Shown here: piece after piece, positions 37,985-46,383 of the stretch | Layout of the letters: each line of letters starts with the position of its first letter | Position numbering within the stretch: the stretch's first letter is position 1 | From: Lachnospiraceae bacterium | GTDB lineage: Bacteria > Bacillota > Clostridia > Lachnospirales > Lachnospiraceae | DNA: 64,000 nucleotides | Direction: 5' to 3' | NCBI GenBank assembly: GCA_015056735.1 | Contig: SVFT01000013.1 | Location: 18,951-82,950, forward strand | Position numbers and translations under genes: made by a program | Notes under the pieces: model-generated | What the model saw: only the letters and a program-made list of their open reading frames with translations | What the model was told of the DNA's origin: nothing | The model's database searches: none

Positions 37985-39745
37985 TCAGGTTCTGAAATAA
38001 CTGATCGTATCAGCCAGGTCTGCCGCAATTGTGTTCAGTTTATTTGCCGAACCACTGATTGAACTAAAGGTATCGTTCAGTTCACTCATAGAGGCATTCG
38101 TCTGCTGCGTGGAAGCAGCATTTTCTTCAGAAATAGCAGACAGATCGGAAATGATCTCCATTAGAGCATTCTTGGCATTTGTAAGGGAAGAAACTCTTCC
38201 TGCAATATTTCCGGATGTAGTCTTCACGTTGCCGACATTTGCTGACATCTGCTGCATGTCTTCTTTTGTCGAATCAAGCTGCGTCGATTGCTGTGAGAAA
38301 CTGTCATTCAGTCGCTCAAGCACCTCTACGGAGGATGCGGAATCTTCCAGAAGCTTATCAACAATGCTCTTGATCTCATCCGCACTTGCTCTCGACTGGT
38401 CGGCAAGCTGTCTGATCTCATCCGCAACGACTGCGAATCCCTTTCCGGCTTCGCCTGCACGAGCAGCCTCAATGGAGGCATTCAGGGAGAGCAGGTTGGT
38501 CTGGCTGGCAATATCGGTAATTGCCTGCGTGAAGTTAGAGATCGATTGAGCGGATTCATTCGTAGAGTTGATGGTCTTACCGATCTCACTGACAGATGCG
38601 GTTACGGCATCGCTTTGCTTGATCAGAGCATTCAGTGCACCCATTGCTTTTTCGCAGGATGAAGTCATGTCGAGAGCAAAGGTATCCATTTCATTGACAC
38701 CTGTCGCAATATCCTCAATGTTGTCACCGATATTACCTGTATTACTTGCGGATTGTTCAACACTTTCTGCCTGAGATACTGCACCTTTGGAGATTTCGGA
38801 AACAGCTGTTGTAACCTGATTGGACGCTTCCGAAGCCTGTGAAGCGGAGGAGGCGAGACTTGCACCCGCCTGAGCGAGCTCTTCAGCCATATCCTTTGTT
38901 TTCTCAATAATATCCTTCAGACGGAGGGATAAAGATTTCGTACTGCGTTGGATCTGACCGATCTCATCTTTTGCAATTGCCTTGTCATCAGGGAATTGCA
39001 GTGAAAGATCACCGTCCGCAAGGCTGTCAAGGCTATTCTTTGCAAGTCGGACTCCTCTGGTGATGCTGACGATCAGGTATACGGCGAAGGCAAGCATCAG
39101 AACAATGATCACAGCGAAGACTACAACGGATACAATGATCAGGGAGGTGATCCGTGCAGAGATGTTCTTTTGCTCTTCTTTAGCCCAAACTTCCGTGATC
39201 TCTTCCATGTCATCAAGAAGATCACGAGATTCGTCAAAAGCGGAGTTGAAAGCACTCCAATCGCCGGTATTGTTGTCTACATCATATATAGAACCCCAGG
39301 AGGACAGATAGCCGTTGAATTTGTCGGCAGCGTCCTTGAATGTCATACCGTCAGATGCTTTGATGGAAGAGTAAAGAGTTGAATTTTTGCTTGCAATAGG
39401 GATCACTTCAGCGAGACGATCCCCAACCTGTTTTGCATTGCTGTGATAATCATCCAGATAGCCCGGACCCATTTCAGCCTGTAATTCGGGCGGCATGGAA
39501 GTGAAGCCGTTAGAGATGTCATAATATACGGTCGCGCCAACCAGTGCCTGATAATAATCTCTGTCAGCATTTACAAGAGCGTTATTAACACTATAGAGCG
39601 TATCGTAATATACATCTGTCATTTGCTTTTGCGTACTGTTGATCTCGATGCTTGCAAAAATAACTGCGGCAACGATACATACAATAAGGGGAATGGTAAG
39701 CATAAGTAGTTTGATTCTGAGATTAAGATTGTTGATTACCTTCAT
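37985..39745 (-). CDS. Methyl-accepting chemotaxis protein
   Basis: A 586-residue chemoreceptor. Membrane segments lie near residues 12-33 and 203-228. Between them is a helical periplasmic-type sensor of about 170 residues of the four-helix-bundle class. A HAMP domain (about 230-285) and the methyl-accepting signalling domain follow; the hairpin region has [34 protein letters not shown]. The ligand is unknown. AAAGGAGAG precedes the ATG. It is a single gene transcribed toward the origin. Flagellin and other motility genes are 4-6 kb away. Confidence 0.95.
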   Translation of the reverse strand: MKVINNLNLRIKLLMLTIPLIVCIVAAVIFASIEINSTQKQMTDVYYDTLYSVNNALVNADRDYYQALVGATVYYDISNGFTSMPPELQAEMGPGYLDDYHSNAKQVGDRLAEVIPIASKNSTLYSSIKASDGMTFKDAADKFNGYLSSWGSIYDVDNNTGDWSAFNSAFDESRDLLDDMEEITEVWAKEEQKNISARITSLIIVSVVVFAVIIVLMLAFAVYLIVSITRGVRLAKNSLDSLADGDLSLQFPDDKAIAKDEIGQIQRSTKSLSLRLKDIIEKTKDMAEELAQAGASLASSASQASEASNQVTTAVSEISKGAVSQAESVEQSASNTGNIGDNIEDIATGVNEMDTFALDMTSSCEKAMGALNALIKQSDAVTASVSEIGKTINSTNESAQSISNFTQAITDIASQTNLLSLNASIEAARAGEAGKGFAVVADEIRQLADQSRASADEIKSIVDKLLEDSASSVEVLERLNDSFSQQSTQLDSTKEDMQQMSANVGNVKTTSGNIAGRVSSLTNAKNALMEIISDLSAISEENAASTQQTNASMSELNDTFSSISGSANKLNTIAADLADTISYFRT

Positions 39746-39926
39746 ATGATCTCTCCTTTCAGTTGAATAATGAGTACCGTCCAGTTTATTTTTTGAAGTG
39801 CTACAAATGAATGATAGATATGAAGATGATTTCTTCTAATTATACAAAAAATAATAGATTATATAAACAATAATTTATAAAAAAACAATAAAAATCGAAA
39901 AAGACAAAATCCGATAGGAGAATAGC

Positions 39927-39961
39927 AAAAACTGATCATACATTTTGGGTATGAGCAGTTT
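39927..39961 (-). terminator. Terminator after the iron-sulfur-flavoprotein-like gene
   Basis: On the minus strand AAACTGCTCATAC pairs with GTATGATCAGTTT (12 of 13 positions) and a run of T bases follows. The remaining gap to the chemoreceptor start (39746-39926) is A+T-rich; I see a minus-strand TATAAT at 39846-39841 but no convincing -35. Confidence 0.7.
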
Positions 39962-40009
39962 ATTAAAAGCTATGCATTCGAAAAAAGGTGATCAAAAAAC
40001 GAATTATGC

Positions 40010-40546
40010 CTATAAACCTCTACCGAGCTCATATGCATTAGCTTCGTAGTCCGTACCTTTCAGATCATTAGGCGTTTCACAGCCGTAAGCGTTGAGAATC
40101 CCAACATTATCCCACTCGAGCCATTTTACGATCGATCTGTAGGTTTCATTTGTCGGTGCAATGGTAGCTTCGCTGTTATCGGACATCGCAGTGATGAGCA
40201 TTGCCTTCTGGCCCTTACGGATCATCTGTTCGATCGCATAGAAGCGGTCGATCACGGTTTTCAGCTGCCCATTCATTCCGAAATAGTAGATCGGTGTGGC
40301 AAAGACAACACAGTCCGCTTCAGCAAGGCCCTTTGCGATCCTGGTCATGTCATCCTGAAAGACGCAGACAGAGTTATCGTTACGATGGCAGGCATCACAG
40401 GCAGTACAGGAATGAATGTCCATAAATGCAATATCAAATCGTTCAATGGAATGACCGGCTGCCTTGGCACCATCGGAAAAACGGTCAATAAGTCTCGAGG
40501 TTGTCCCGCTTTTGTGAGGACTACCGGAAAGAATTGCAATTTTCAT
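40010..40546 (-). CDS. Flavodoxin-family / iron-sulfur-flavoprotein-like reductase
   Basis: A 178-residue protein of the NADPH-dependent FMN reductase / WrbA-like fold. The FMN phosphate loop is SGSPHKSGTTSRL (residues 7-19), and TPIYYFGMNGQLKTVIDRF is the family signature. The cysteines Cys47, Cys50, Cys53 and Cys61 form CX2CX2CX7C, the compact motif that holds a 4Fe-4S cluster in iron-sulfur flavoproteins. An electron-transfer or quinone/oxygen-detoxification role is plausible but the substrate is unknown. GGAGG precedes the ATG. It is a monocistronic unit with its own terminator. Confidence 0.83.
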   Translation of the reverse strand: MKIAILSGSPHKSGTTSRLIDRFSDGAKAAGHSIERFDIAFMDIHSCTACDACHRNDNSVCVFQDDMTRIAKGLAEADCVVFATPIYYFGMNGQLKTVIDRFYAIEQMIRKGQKAMLITAMSDNSEATIAPTNETYRSIVKWLEWDNVGILNAYGCETPNDLKGTDYEANAYELGRGL

Positions 40547-40663
40547 ACGAACACCTCCATTTCTACTATAACTATATCCTTTTGCGACGATTTTCTCAAC
40601 AAAAAGAGCATACTTTGAGCGATGTCAGTCATGCATTTACAAAAAAACAAACCATAGGACTTA

Positions 40664-40725
40664 TGTACTAGAAACAGAACAAAATAAGGGTTGCAAAATG
40701 GTTAGCCAGGCAATATTCTAGTACA
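40664..40725 (+). promoter_or_regulatory. 10-bp inverted repeat flanking a possible promoter
   Basis: TGTACTAGAA (40664-40673) and its exact reverse complement TTCTAGTACA (40716-40725) are 42 bases apart. Between and overlapping the right arm lie TTGCAA (40691-40696), a 17-base spacer and TATTCT (40714-40719). The layout resembles two operator half-copies around a regulated promoter for the 104-residue gene. No regulator is identified. Confidence 0.55.
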
Positions 40726-40793
40726 AGTGACTCTGAACAAATGAGTATTGTTTTTGATGTAATTTTGATGTGTGTGATGTGTGAGGAGGAAAA

Positions 40794-41108
40794 ATGGATA
40801 AAGAGAGTTTGATCATGTCATTGAACAGTGCGTTCAAGAATGACAACACAGGATTACCGGATGCTGTTATGACGGATTCGAAGTACGATGATGCGACAAA
40901 TACCCTGTACTGTCATAAGGTAGTGGAAGAGCGAGACAAGATGCAGGACGCTCTGCGTTATTTTTCAAACAGCTATAACAGCCTGCTCGCATCCGTTCAA
41001 CGCGGTGGCAGTGATGTAGCGAACGATATGCTTCGCGCGGAGTATTGTAAGATCGCAAAAGATACGATTCAGTTTGTGATCAATTCCCAAAAAAAGAAAT
41101 TAGCATAA
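40794..41108 (+). CDS. Hypothetical 104-residue helical protein beside flagellar genes
   Basis: I do not recognise this protein. It is acidic at the N-terminus and basic at the end (INSQKKKLA), with no membrane segment or signal peptide, and its pattern (KVVEERDKMQDALRYFSNSY, DMLRAEYCKIAKDTIQFVI) suggests amphipathic helices, perhaps a small chaperone-like or adaptor protein. A strong GAGGAGG precedes the ATG. It has an own terminator 24 bases after its stop and stands upstream of the FliK/DUF6240-like and flagellin genes. A flagellar role is inferred only from position. Confidence 0.6.
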   Translation: MDKESLIMSLNSAFKNDNTGLPDAVMTDSKYDDATNTLYCHKVVEERDKMQDALRYFSNSYNSLLASVQRGGSDVANDMLRAEYCKIAKDTIQFVINSQKKKLA

Positions 41109-41131
41109 TAACGGAATTCTTGGTAGATAGG

Positions 41132-41165
41132 AGCGTATCCGACAAAAGTCGGGTGCGCTTTTTTT
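41132..41165 (+). terminator. Intrinsic terminator after the 104-residue gene
   Basis: AGCGTATCCGAC (41132-41143) pairs with GTCGGGTGCGCT (41148-41159; three G-T pairs) around AAAA, followed by a run of T bases. Confidence 0.88.
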
Positions 41166-41251
41166 CTGTGCGGCATTCAGAATAGGAAGAAAATAGCCGA
41201 AATAAGGAATGAACGTAATATACATATGTGTAACTGTACGGAGAAGACAGC

Positions 41252-44149
41252 ATGAGGATCACATTTAACGAATCATATACCAATCAGATCGATCAGAATA
41301 CAAAGGCCGCGGCGAAGGAAGGATCCTTGAAAAAAGTCGGCGGCCAAAATGCATTTACGGTAGAACATGCTGACAGAAAGCGCGAGGGACTCACCTATAC
41401 CCAGCAGGGAATGAGCAAAGAGGATGTGCAGAAATCCCTGGCAGGTAAAAACGTGCAGCAGACCAAGAATTATATGGCGGTCATGTCCGGATGTTTGTCG
41501 GATGCGGATTTTGCCGAATTACAGGAAAAAGGATTCAGACCCGGGGAGATGCCGGTTGATGTAGCTGTTACGGTTGTTGATGAGATCAAGGCGAAAATGA
41601 TCGAAGCGGGCGAAAACATCCCGGGATATACCGATACGATCGATAGAGAGACTCTTACAAAGATCACCGGATCCGAGAATCTTGCAAATGAAATGATCAG
41701 ATCTGCACAAGAAAGCGGCGTAGTGCTTACGGCGCCTGTCGCAGAAGAGGCAACGGCTGCAGTCAGAATGGCTGAGCAGATCGAGCCGCTGACAGATGCC
41801 GCAAAAGACATGATCGTGGAAAAAGGGCAGCAGCCCTCGATCGAGAATCTTTATTTCGCACAGCATAGCAGTATTTCTGCAGGAACAAGGCCATCTGCAC
41901 AGATCGACCCGGCTGATATGAAGACCCAGATCGATGAGATCCTTGACAGGAGCGGTATCCTCATTGATGCAGAAGCAGTCAAGGCAGCGGAAGATCTCGT
42001 TTATAAAGAGATCCCTTTAACGGAAGAGACGATACAGACGAAACTTGCACTTGATACGATCGAACTTCCGATGGATGAACAGGCGATCACGAAAAGCGTT
42101 ATGATCGCGATCGCTGACGGGAAAAATGCCAAAGAAGCGATCCTTGGAAATACGGAAACAGCATGGCAGCAGGCGGCAGATGTCTATGCCGCTGTTCAGG
42201 AACTGACACCGGAGGCGGCAGATCTTGCGGCTATGGAGCATGCAACGCTTTCTGTAGCCAGAATGAGCGAGGCGCAGCAAGCGATCGATCGCGGAGAAAA
42301 GGCGCCGAGCCGGGAAAACATCCATGCAAGACGTGTACTGGAAGAAGTCAGATTGCAGATGACGATCCGGGCGAATCACGTTCTATTAAAGAGCGGATAT
42401 AAGATCGAAACAGCAGAGATGGAGGCTTTGGTCGATCTTCTGATCGAAGCGGACAGAGAGCAAAGCGCTGTTTTATATAATACGCAGGATGAAGCAATTC
42501 TGTCTGAGCGAAAACAGCAGTATACGCAGGCGACTGAGATCATTCGGTTCATTCCGCATATGCCGATCGAAACAGTAAAAGATCTGGCGGATGCATCCGG
42601 CGAAATGACGCTTCCCGCTATCCGGGAAGAAGGAGAAAACAGGCTCCACGCACGCAGAGAAGCGAATGCACAATATGAGACATTTATGACTGCGCCGCGC
42701 GCTGATCTTGGCGATTCGATCAAAACAGCATTTCGTAATGCAGAAGATCTTCTTACAGAGATGGGGCTGGAACCGACAGAGGACAATTGCCGTGCTGTCC
42801 GGATCCTTGGCTATAATCGCATGGAGATCTCAGAGGATTCGATCGCCGTCGTTACGGAAGCGGATACACTGCTTCGCAGTACGATCGCAAAAATGACGCC
42901 TGCCGCGACGCTTCAGCTGATTCGTGAAGGAAAGAATCCGCTTGAAATGACAGTCGCGCAGCTCCACAATGAACTTTCGGATCGAGAGGACGATCGAGAG
43001 AAAGACGCAGAAAAGTACAGCAAGTTTTTATATAAGCTTGAGCACAAGGGAGAGATCACACCGGAGGAAAAGGAGAGCTATATCGGTATTTACAGACTGC
43101 TTCGGCAGATTGAAAAATCAGACGGGGCAGTGATCGGAAGCCTTGTGAACCAGGGTGCGGAACTGACTGTTGATCACCTTTTGTCCGCGCTTCGTTCAAG
43201 AAAGGCGCGTGGGATCGATTGGCGTGTCGATGATCAAAACGGAGGGATCAAAGAGATCACATACCGCGGTACATCGATCGACAGTCAGATCAAGACTGCT
43301 TTTGATGCACAGCATTTTCAGGCGGCAGCAGAAGAATACGAAAGACTTCGCTCTTTTGACGAATTCGAAAAAGAGCGCGTTGCATCCTACCGCGAATATA
43401 ACAGCGATGCGACAGTTGAAAAGATCCTGGAAGAGATGGAAATGCCTGTGACTGCGGAAAATATTCTGGCTGCATCAGAATATCTGTCGGATGGCGGTGT
43501 TCTCGGAAGAAGGATCAGGCGTTTTACCGGAAGTGATGAGTTAAAAGACAACCTGCAAGTACTTGAAGAGTCGATGATCGGCGAAGAGGAAGCGCTTGAG
43601 GCATATAGGGATTTTGCCAAAAAGGAGACGAAAGCGCTTGAAAAGGTAATGGATACAGATCATACTCTTACGTCCGATGATATCAGGCAGCTTGCCTATT
43701 GTTACAAACAGCTTGGCTTTGCGGTAAAAAGAGCAGAAAGCCGAGAGTATGATATTCCGATTATGACGGAAAACAGTTGCGTTGCTCTTCATTTAACAGT
43801 AAAACATTCCGATATAAATAACGGAAGGGTCGATGGCTTCATGGAAACAGAGTCGCTCGGAAAATGTTCCTTCAAGTTGCTGGTAGGAGAAGACGGGGTG
43901 ACCGGACTTCTGATCGCATCGAAGGAAGAAGCCGGCGATCGGCTGGAGGCGATCGGCGAATCCATTACAACAAAACTCAGTCAGTTGAATCTCGCGGTCA
44001 AGGAGATGCGAACGGGAATCAATACAGAACTGACCATAAGACGAACAGATACGACAAGCACGGATGCCGCGTCGGTCTCGACGGTACAATTATACAAAGC
44101 AGCAAAAGCTCTGGTCACAGCGATCAGAGAAAACGCGGAAAGGGACTGA
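41252..44149 (+). CDS. Giant FliK/DUF6240-like flagellar protein
   Basis: A 965-residue protein without signal peptide or membrane segments. It resembles, from memory, lachnospiral proteins labelled DUF6240. The body is built of degenerate helical units that repeat a pattern like L..xG..PT.EN..A...L, for example EKGQQPSIENLYFAQ, DRGEKAPSRENIHARR, TEMGLEPTEDNCRAVRIL and EEMEMPVTAENILAAS. The last about 110 residues (VALHLTVKHSD...GKCSFKLLVGEDGVTGLLIAS) look like the C-terminal domain of the hook-length protein FliK. GGAG precedes the ATG. The flagellin ATG follows its stop after one base, so the two are coupled. Role in filament or hook assembly is inferred. Confidence 0.6.
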   Translation: MRITFNESYTNQIDQNTKAAAKEGSLKKVGGQNAFTVEHADRKREGLTYTQQGMSKEDVQKSLAGKNVQQTKNYMAVMSGCLSDADFAELQEKGFRPGEMPVDVAVTVVDEIKAKMIEAGENIPGYTDTIDRETLTKITGSENLANEMIRSAQESGVVLTAPVAEEATAAVRMAEQIEPLTDAAKDMIVEKGQQPSIENLYFAQHSSISAGTRPSAQIDPADMKTQIDEILDRSGILIDAEAVKAAEDLVYKEIPLTEETIQTKLALDTIELPMDEQAITKSVMIAIADGKNAKEAILGNTETAWQQAADVYAAVQELTPEAADLAAMEHATLSVARMSEAQQAIDRGEKAPSRENIHARRVLEEVRLQMTIRANHVLLKSGYKIETAEMEALVDLLIEADREQSAVLYNTQDEAILSERKQQYTQATEIIRFIPHMPIETVKDLADASGEMTLPAIREEGENRLHARREANAQYETFMTAPRADLGDSIKTAFRNAEDLLTEMGLEPTEDNCRAVRILGYNRMEISEDSIAVVTEADTLLRSTIAKMTPAATLQLIREGKNPLEMTVAQLHNELSDREDDREKDAEKYSKFLYKLEHKGEITPEEKESYIGIYRLLRQIEKSDGAVIGSLVNQGAELTVDHLLSALRSRKARGIDWRVDDQNGGIKEITYRGTSIDSQIKTAFDAQHFQAAAEEYERLRSFDEFEKERVASYREYNSDATVEKILEEMEMPVTAENILAASEYLSDGGVLGRRIRRFTGSDELKDNLQVLEESMIGEEEALEAYRDFAKKETKALEKVMDTDHTLTSDDIRQLAYCYKQLGFAVKRAESREYDIPIMTENSCVALHLTVKHSDINNGRVDGFMETESLGKCSFKLLVGEDGVTGLLIASKEEAGDRLEAIGESITTKLSQLNLAVKEMRTGINTELTIRRTDTTSTDAASVSTVQLYKAAKALVTAIRENAERD

Positions 44150-44150
44150 C

Positions 44151-45356
44151 ATGAACGTTAATTACAATTTGACGGCAATCCGTGCCAATGACTGTCTGAA
44201 CAGAACAGACAATAATCTTTCGGTTTCCATGGGAAGGCTTTCTTCCGGCTATAAGATCAACAAAGCAAAAGATAATCCGTCCGGAATGGCGATCTCGAAA
44301 AAGATGCATGCGCAGCTTCGTGGTTTGAAACGTGCAAATCAAAGTGCAAGTGACGGGATCTCCGTTATTGAGACAGCGGAAGGTGCGCTGACTGAGATCC
44401 AGGAAATGGTGCAGCGATTAAACGAACTTGCGATCCAGTCGGCAAACGGAACGAACTCCGACGGAGACCGAGAAGCGATCCAGGAAGAAGTACAGCAGCT
44501 TCAGGCTGAGATCAATCGTATTGCAGAGAACACAGATTTTAACGGCACTTCTCTTTTAAGCGGCGGATTTGATCTGAAGGGATACACGAACAATCTTGCG
44601 ATCAAGGTTGAGACCTATACGGATGAAACGCCGATCGGCTTCTATAAGATGGGGCTTCAGATTGAAAGGACGTTCATAAACGGTGAAGAAGCATATGTCG
44701 TAAGTGATCTCTCGAATTCCTATAAGAATGACCCTGACTACAAATATCCGCAGGGGATCATTGCATATCCGGAGGATACTGCTGTATTTACGGACCCGAG
44801 AGTATCACATGATCCGATCACTGATTTTACCGTAAAATACGTCGGCGATGACAGTTTCTCCATGACGATGGTTTATGACAAAGCAAACCTGATCGATCAA
44901 TACAAAGCGCTTGGCGGATCCGGCCTTCAGACGATCGAATATGAGGTGGAAGCAACCGGAATCGGTGCGATGACATTGCAGATCGGTGCGAACGAGAATC
45001 AGATTCTGGAAGTAAGGATCCCTTCTATTTCCACAAAGACACTTGGGATTCGCGACCTTGATCTGACAACGGAAGAAAGTGCAACGGCAGGCATCAAGCT
45101 TGTTGACGAAGCGCTGACTCTTGTATCGGCTGCAAGATCGAGGCTCGGTGCATATGAAAACCGCCTTGAGCATACCGTTTCCAGTCTGAATATCACATCC
45201 GAGAACATGACGGCAGCTTATTCCCGGATCATGGATGTAGATATGGCAGAAGAGATGACAGATTATACGACACTGCAGGTACTCAGTCAGGCCGGCACGT
45301 CCATGCTGGCGCAGGCGAACCAGAGGCCACAGCAGGTACTTCAGTTATTACAGTAA
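44151..45356 (+). CDS. Flagellin
   Basis: Filament subunit, 401 residues from ATG 44151 (MNVNYNLTAIRANDCLNRT); the frame open from 44064 lies in the previous gene. The N-terminal D0/D1 helix has LSSGYKINKAKDNPSGMAIS and NELAIQSANGTNSDGDREAI, and the C-terminal part has SRIMDVDMAEEMTDYTTLQVL and ends QQVLQLLQ, both conserved. The middle (about 140-300) is a variable region of modest size. It is a single copy here, coupled to the FliK-like gene and followed by a FliS-like chaperone. Confidence 0.93.
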   Translation: MNVNYNLTAIRANDCLNRTDNNLSVSMGRLSSGYKINKAKDNPSGMAISKKMHAQLRGLKRANQSASDGISVIETAEGALTEIQEMVQRLNELAIQSANGTNSDGDREAIQEEVQQLQAEINRIAENTDFNGTSLLSGGFDLKGYTNNLAIKVETYTDETPIGFYKMGLQIERTFINGEEAYVVSDLSNSYKNDPDYKYPQGIIAYPEDTAVFTDPRVSHDPITDFTVKYVGDDSFSMTMVYDKANLIDQYKALGGSGLQTIEYEVEATGIGAMTLQIGANENQILEVRIPSISTKTLGIRDLDLTTEESATAGIKLVDEALTLVSAARSRLGAYENRLEHTVSSLNITSENMTAAYSRIMDVDMAEEMTDYTTLQVLSQAGTSMLAQANQRPQQVLQLLQ

Positions 45357-45370
45357 TTTAGGAGCAGTAC

Positions 45371-45838
45371 ATGACGAACGAACGCAAGAAAGATTTTACG
45401 ATGCGGATCACGCAGGCCAATAAAACAGAGATGATCGTCATTCTGTATGAAATGGTCCTGGCTTATCTGGATGATGCGGAAGATACATTTGAAGACCGCG
45501 ACGCATTTAAGGAAAGCATCAAAAAGACCAGAGAATGCATGAACGAGCTGATGAATTCGCTTGATTATCAATTTGAACTGTCTCAGATGCTGTTCAGACT
45601 CTATGTTTTTATTGGAAAAACGCTGACGGCTTCAGTAGCGCATCATGTGAGAGAGCCGCTTGCCGGTGTCCGTGCGATCATTGAGAAATTGCACAGCGCC
45701 TATCAGGAAGTCAGCGGTCAGGACCACTCCGAATCGGTTATGGCAAACACGCAGACCGTATACGCGGGACTGACCTACGGCAGGAGATCTCTGAACGAAA
45801 ACTGTTATTCCGTGGTGAATCGTGGGTATTTTGCATAA
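45371..45838 (+). CDS. FliS-like flagellar chaperone
   Basis: A 155-residue helical protein that resembles FliS, the chaperone that binds flagellin's C-terminus before export: MRITQANKTEMIVILYEMVLAYLDDA matches the FliS N-terminal helix, and helices follow to about residue 120. The C-terminal 30 residues (QTVYAGLTYGRRSLNENCYSV...) are not usual for FliS, so binding mode may differ. AGGAG precedes the ATG. It is the last gene of the flagellar unit, 14 bases after flagellin; no clear terminator follows. Confidence 0.75.
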   Translation: MTNERKKDFTMRITQANKTEMIVILYEMVLAYLDDAEDTFEDRDAFKESIKKTRECMNELMNSLDYQFELSQMLFRLYVFIGKTLTASVAHHVREPLAGVRAIIEKLHSAYQEVSGQDHSESVMANTQTVYAGLTYGRRSLNENCYSVVNRGYFA

Positions 45839-45897
45839 AAACAAACTGGACATTTTGTAAGTTTTTACCAAAAATAAAAAAATAAGGAAATTAGTAC

Positions 45898-45926
45898 TAG
45901 ACAAGTTAAAATTCACATCCTATAAT
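45898..45926 (+). promoter_or_regulatory. Promoter of the tad operon
   Basis: TAGACA (45898-45903), 17-base spacer, TATAAT (45921-45926). The octamer GTACTAGA (45894-45901) that overlaps the -35 is the same as the core of the inverted repeat at 40664-40725. Confidence 0.7.
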
Positions 45927-45957
45927 TCGACTTACAGTTGTTGCGCGCTCGAAAGAG

Positions 45958-46383
45958 GTGAGTAACATTGTAAGTCTTTTTTTGTTCTTAAGCATTGTGT
46001 CCCTGTACGATTACCGTACACACAAAATCCCAAACACACTCAACTTAATAGCTGCAGTAGCAGGACTGATAATATGTTATGAACGACAAGGTATGTCTTG
46101 TGTTACTGCTTCAATGATTAGAGCAGCGTTAGTGATCATGATCTTGCTTCCGCTGTTTATTGTAAAAAGTCTGGGCGCCGGAGACGTCAAACTCATCTCA
46201 GTCATTGCAATCTATCTCTCCATAGAAAAGGTGCTTCAGATTTTCATAACAGGGATTTTTCTATCCCTCATTCCCCTAACACACACGATCATAACAAAGC
46301 AAAGAATGAAAAATATCAGAATACCGATGGCACCGTGCTTTACGGCAGCTGCATTATTGGTATGCATAAAGGAGGTAATTTGA
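45958..46383 (+). CDS. tadV: Prepilin peptidase, TadV/CpaA type (A24)
   Basis: Membrane aspartyl protease that removes the leader peptide from Flp pilin and pseudopilins, 141 residues, about five hydrophobic segments. Both catalytic aspartates are seen, in SLYDYRTHKIPN and in GAGDVKLIS. The start is uncertain: GTG 45958 overlaps its own AGAGG site, whereas ATT at 45967 lies six bases after it, which would be a rare initiation codon. It heads the Tad operon; its stop overlaps the next start (TTGA). Confidence 0.85.
   Translation: MSNIVSLFLFLSIVSLYDYRTHKIPNTLNLIAAVAGLIICYERQGMSCVTASMIRAALVIMILLPLFIVKSLGAGDVKLISVIAIYLSIEKVLQIFITGIFLSLIPLTHTIITKQRMKNIRIPMAPCFTAAALLVCIKEVI

Noticed and set aside
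39907..39916. Sigma-28-like -10 (TCCGATAG) on the plus strand, and GCCGAAAT at 41197
   Set aside because: The first has a TAAA at the wrong spacing and points antisense into the flavoprotein gene; the second lacks a matching -35.
45841..45872. Possible terminator after the FliS-like gene
   Set aside because: The A- and T-rich arms pair weakly and with mismatches; not convincing.
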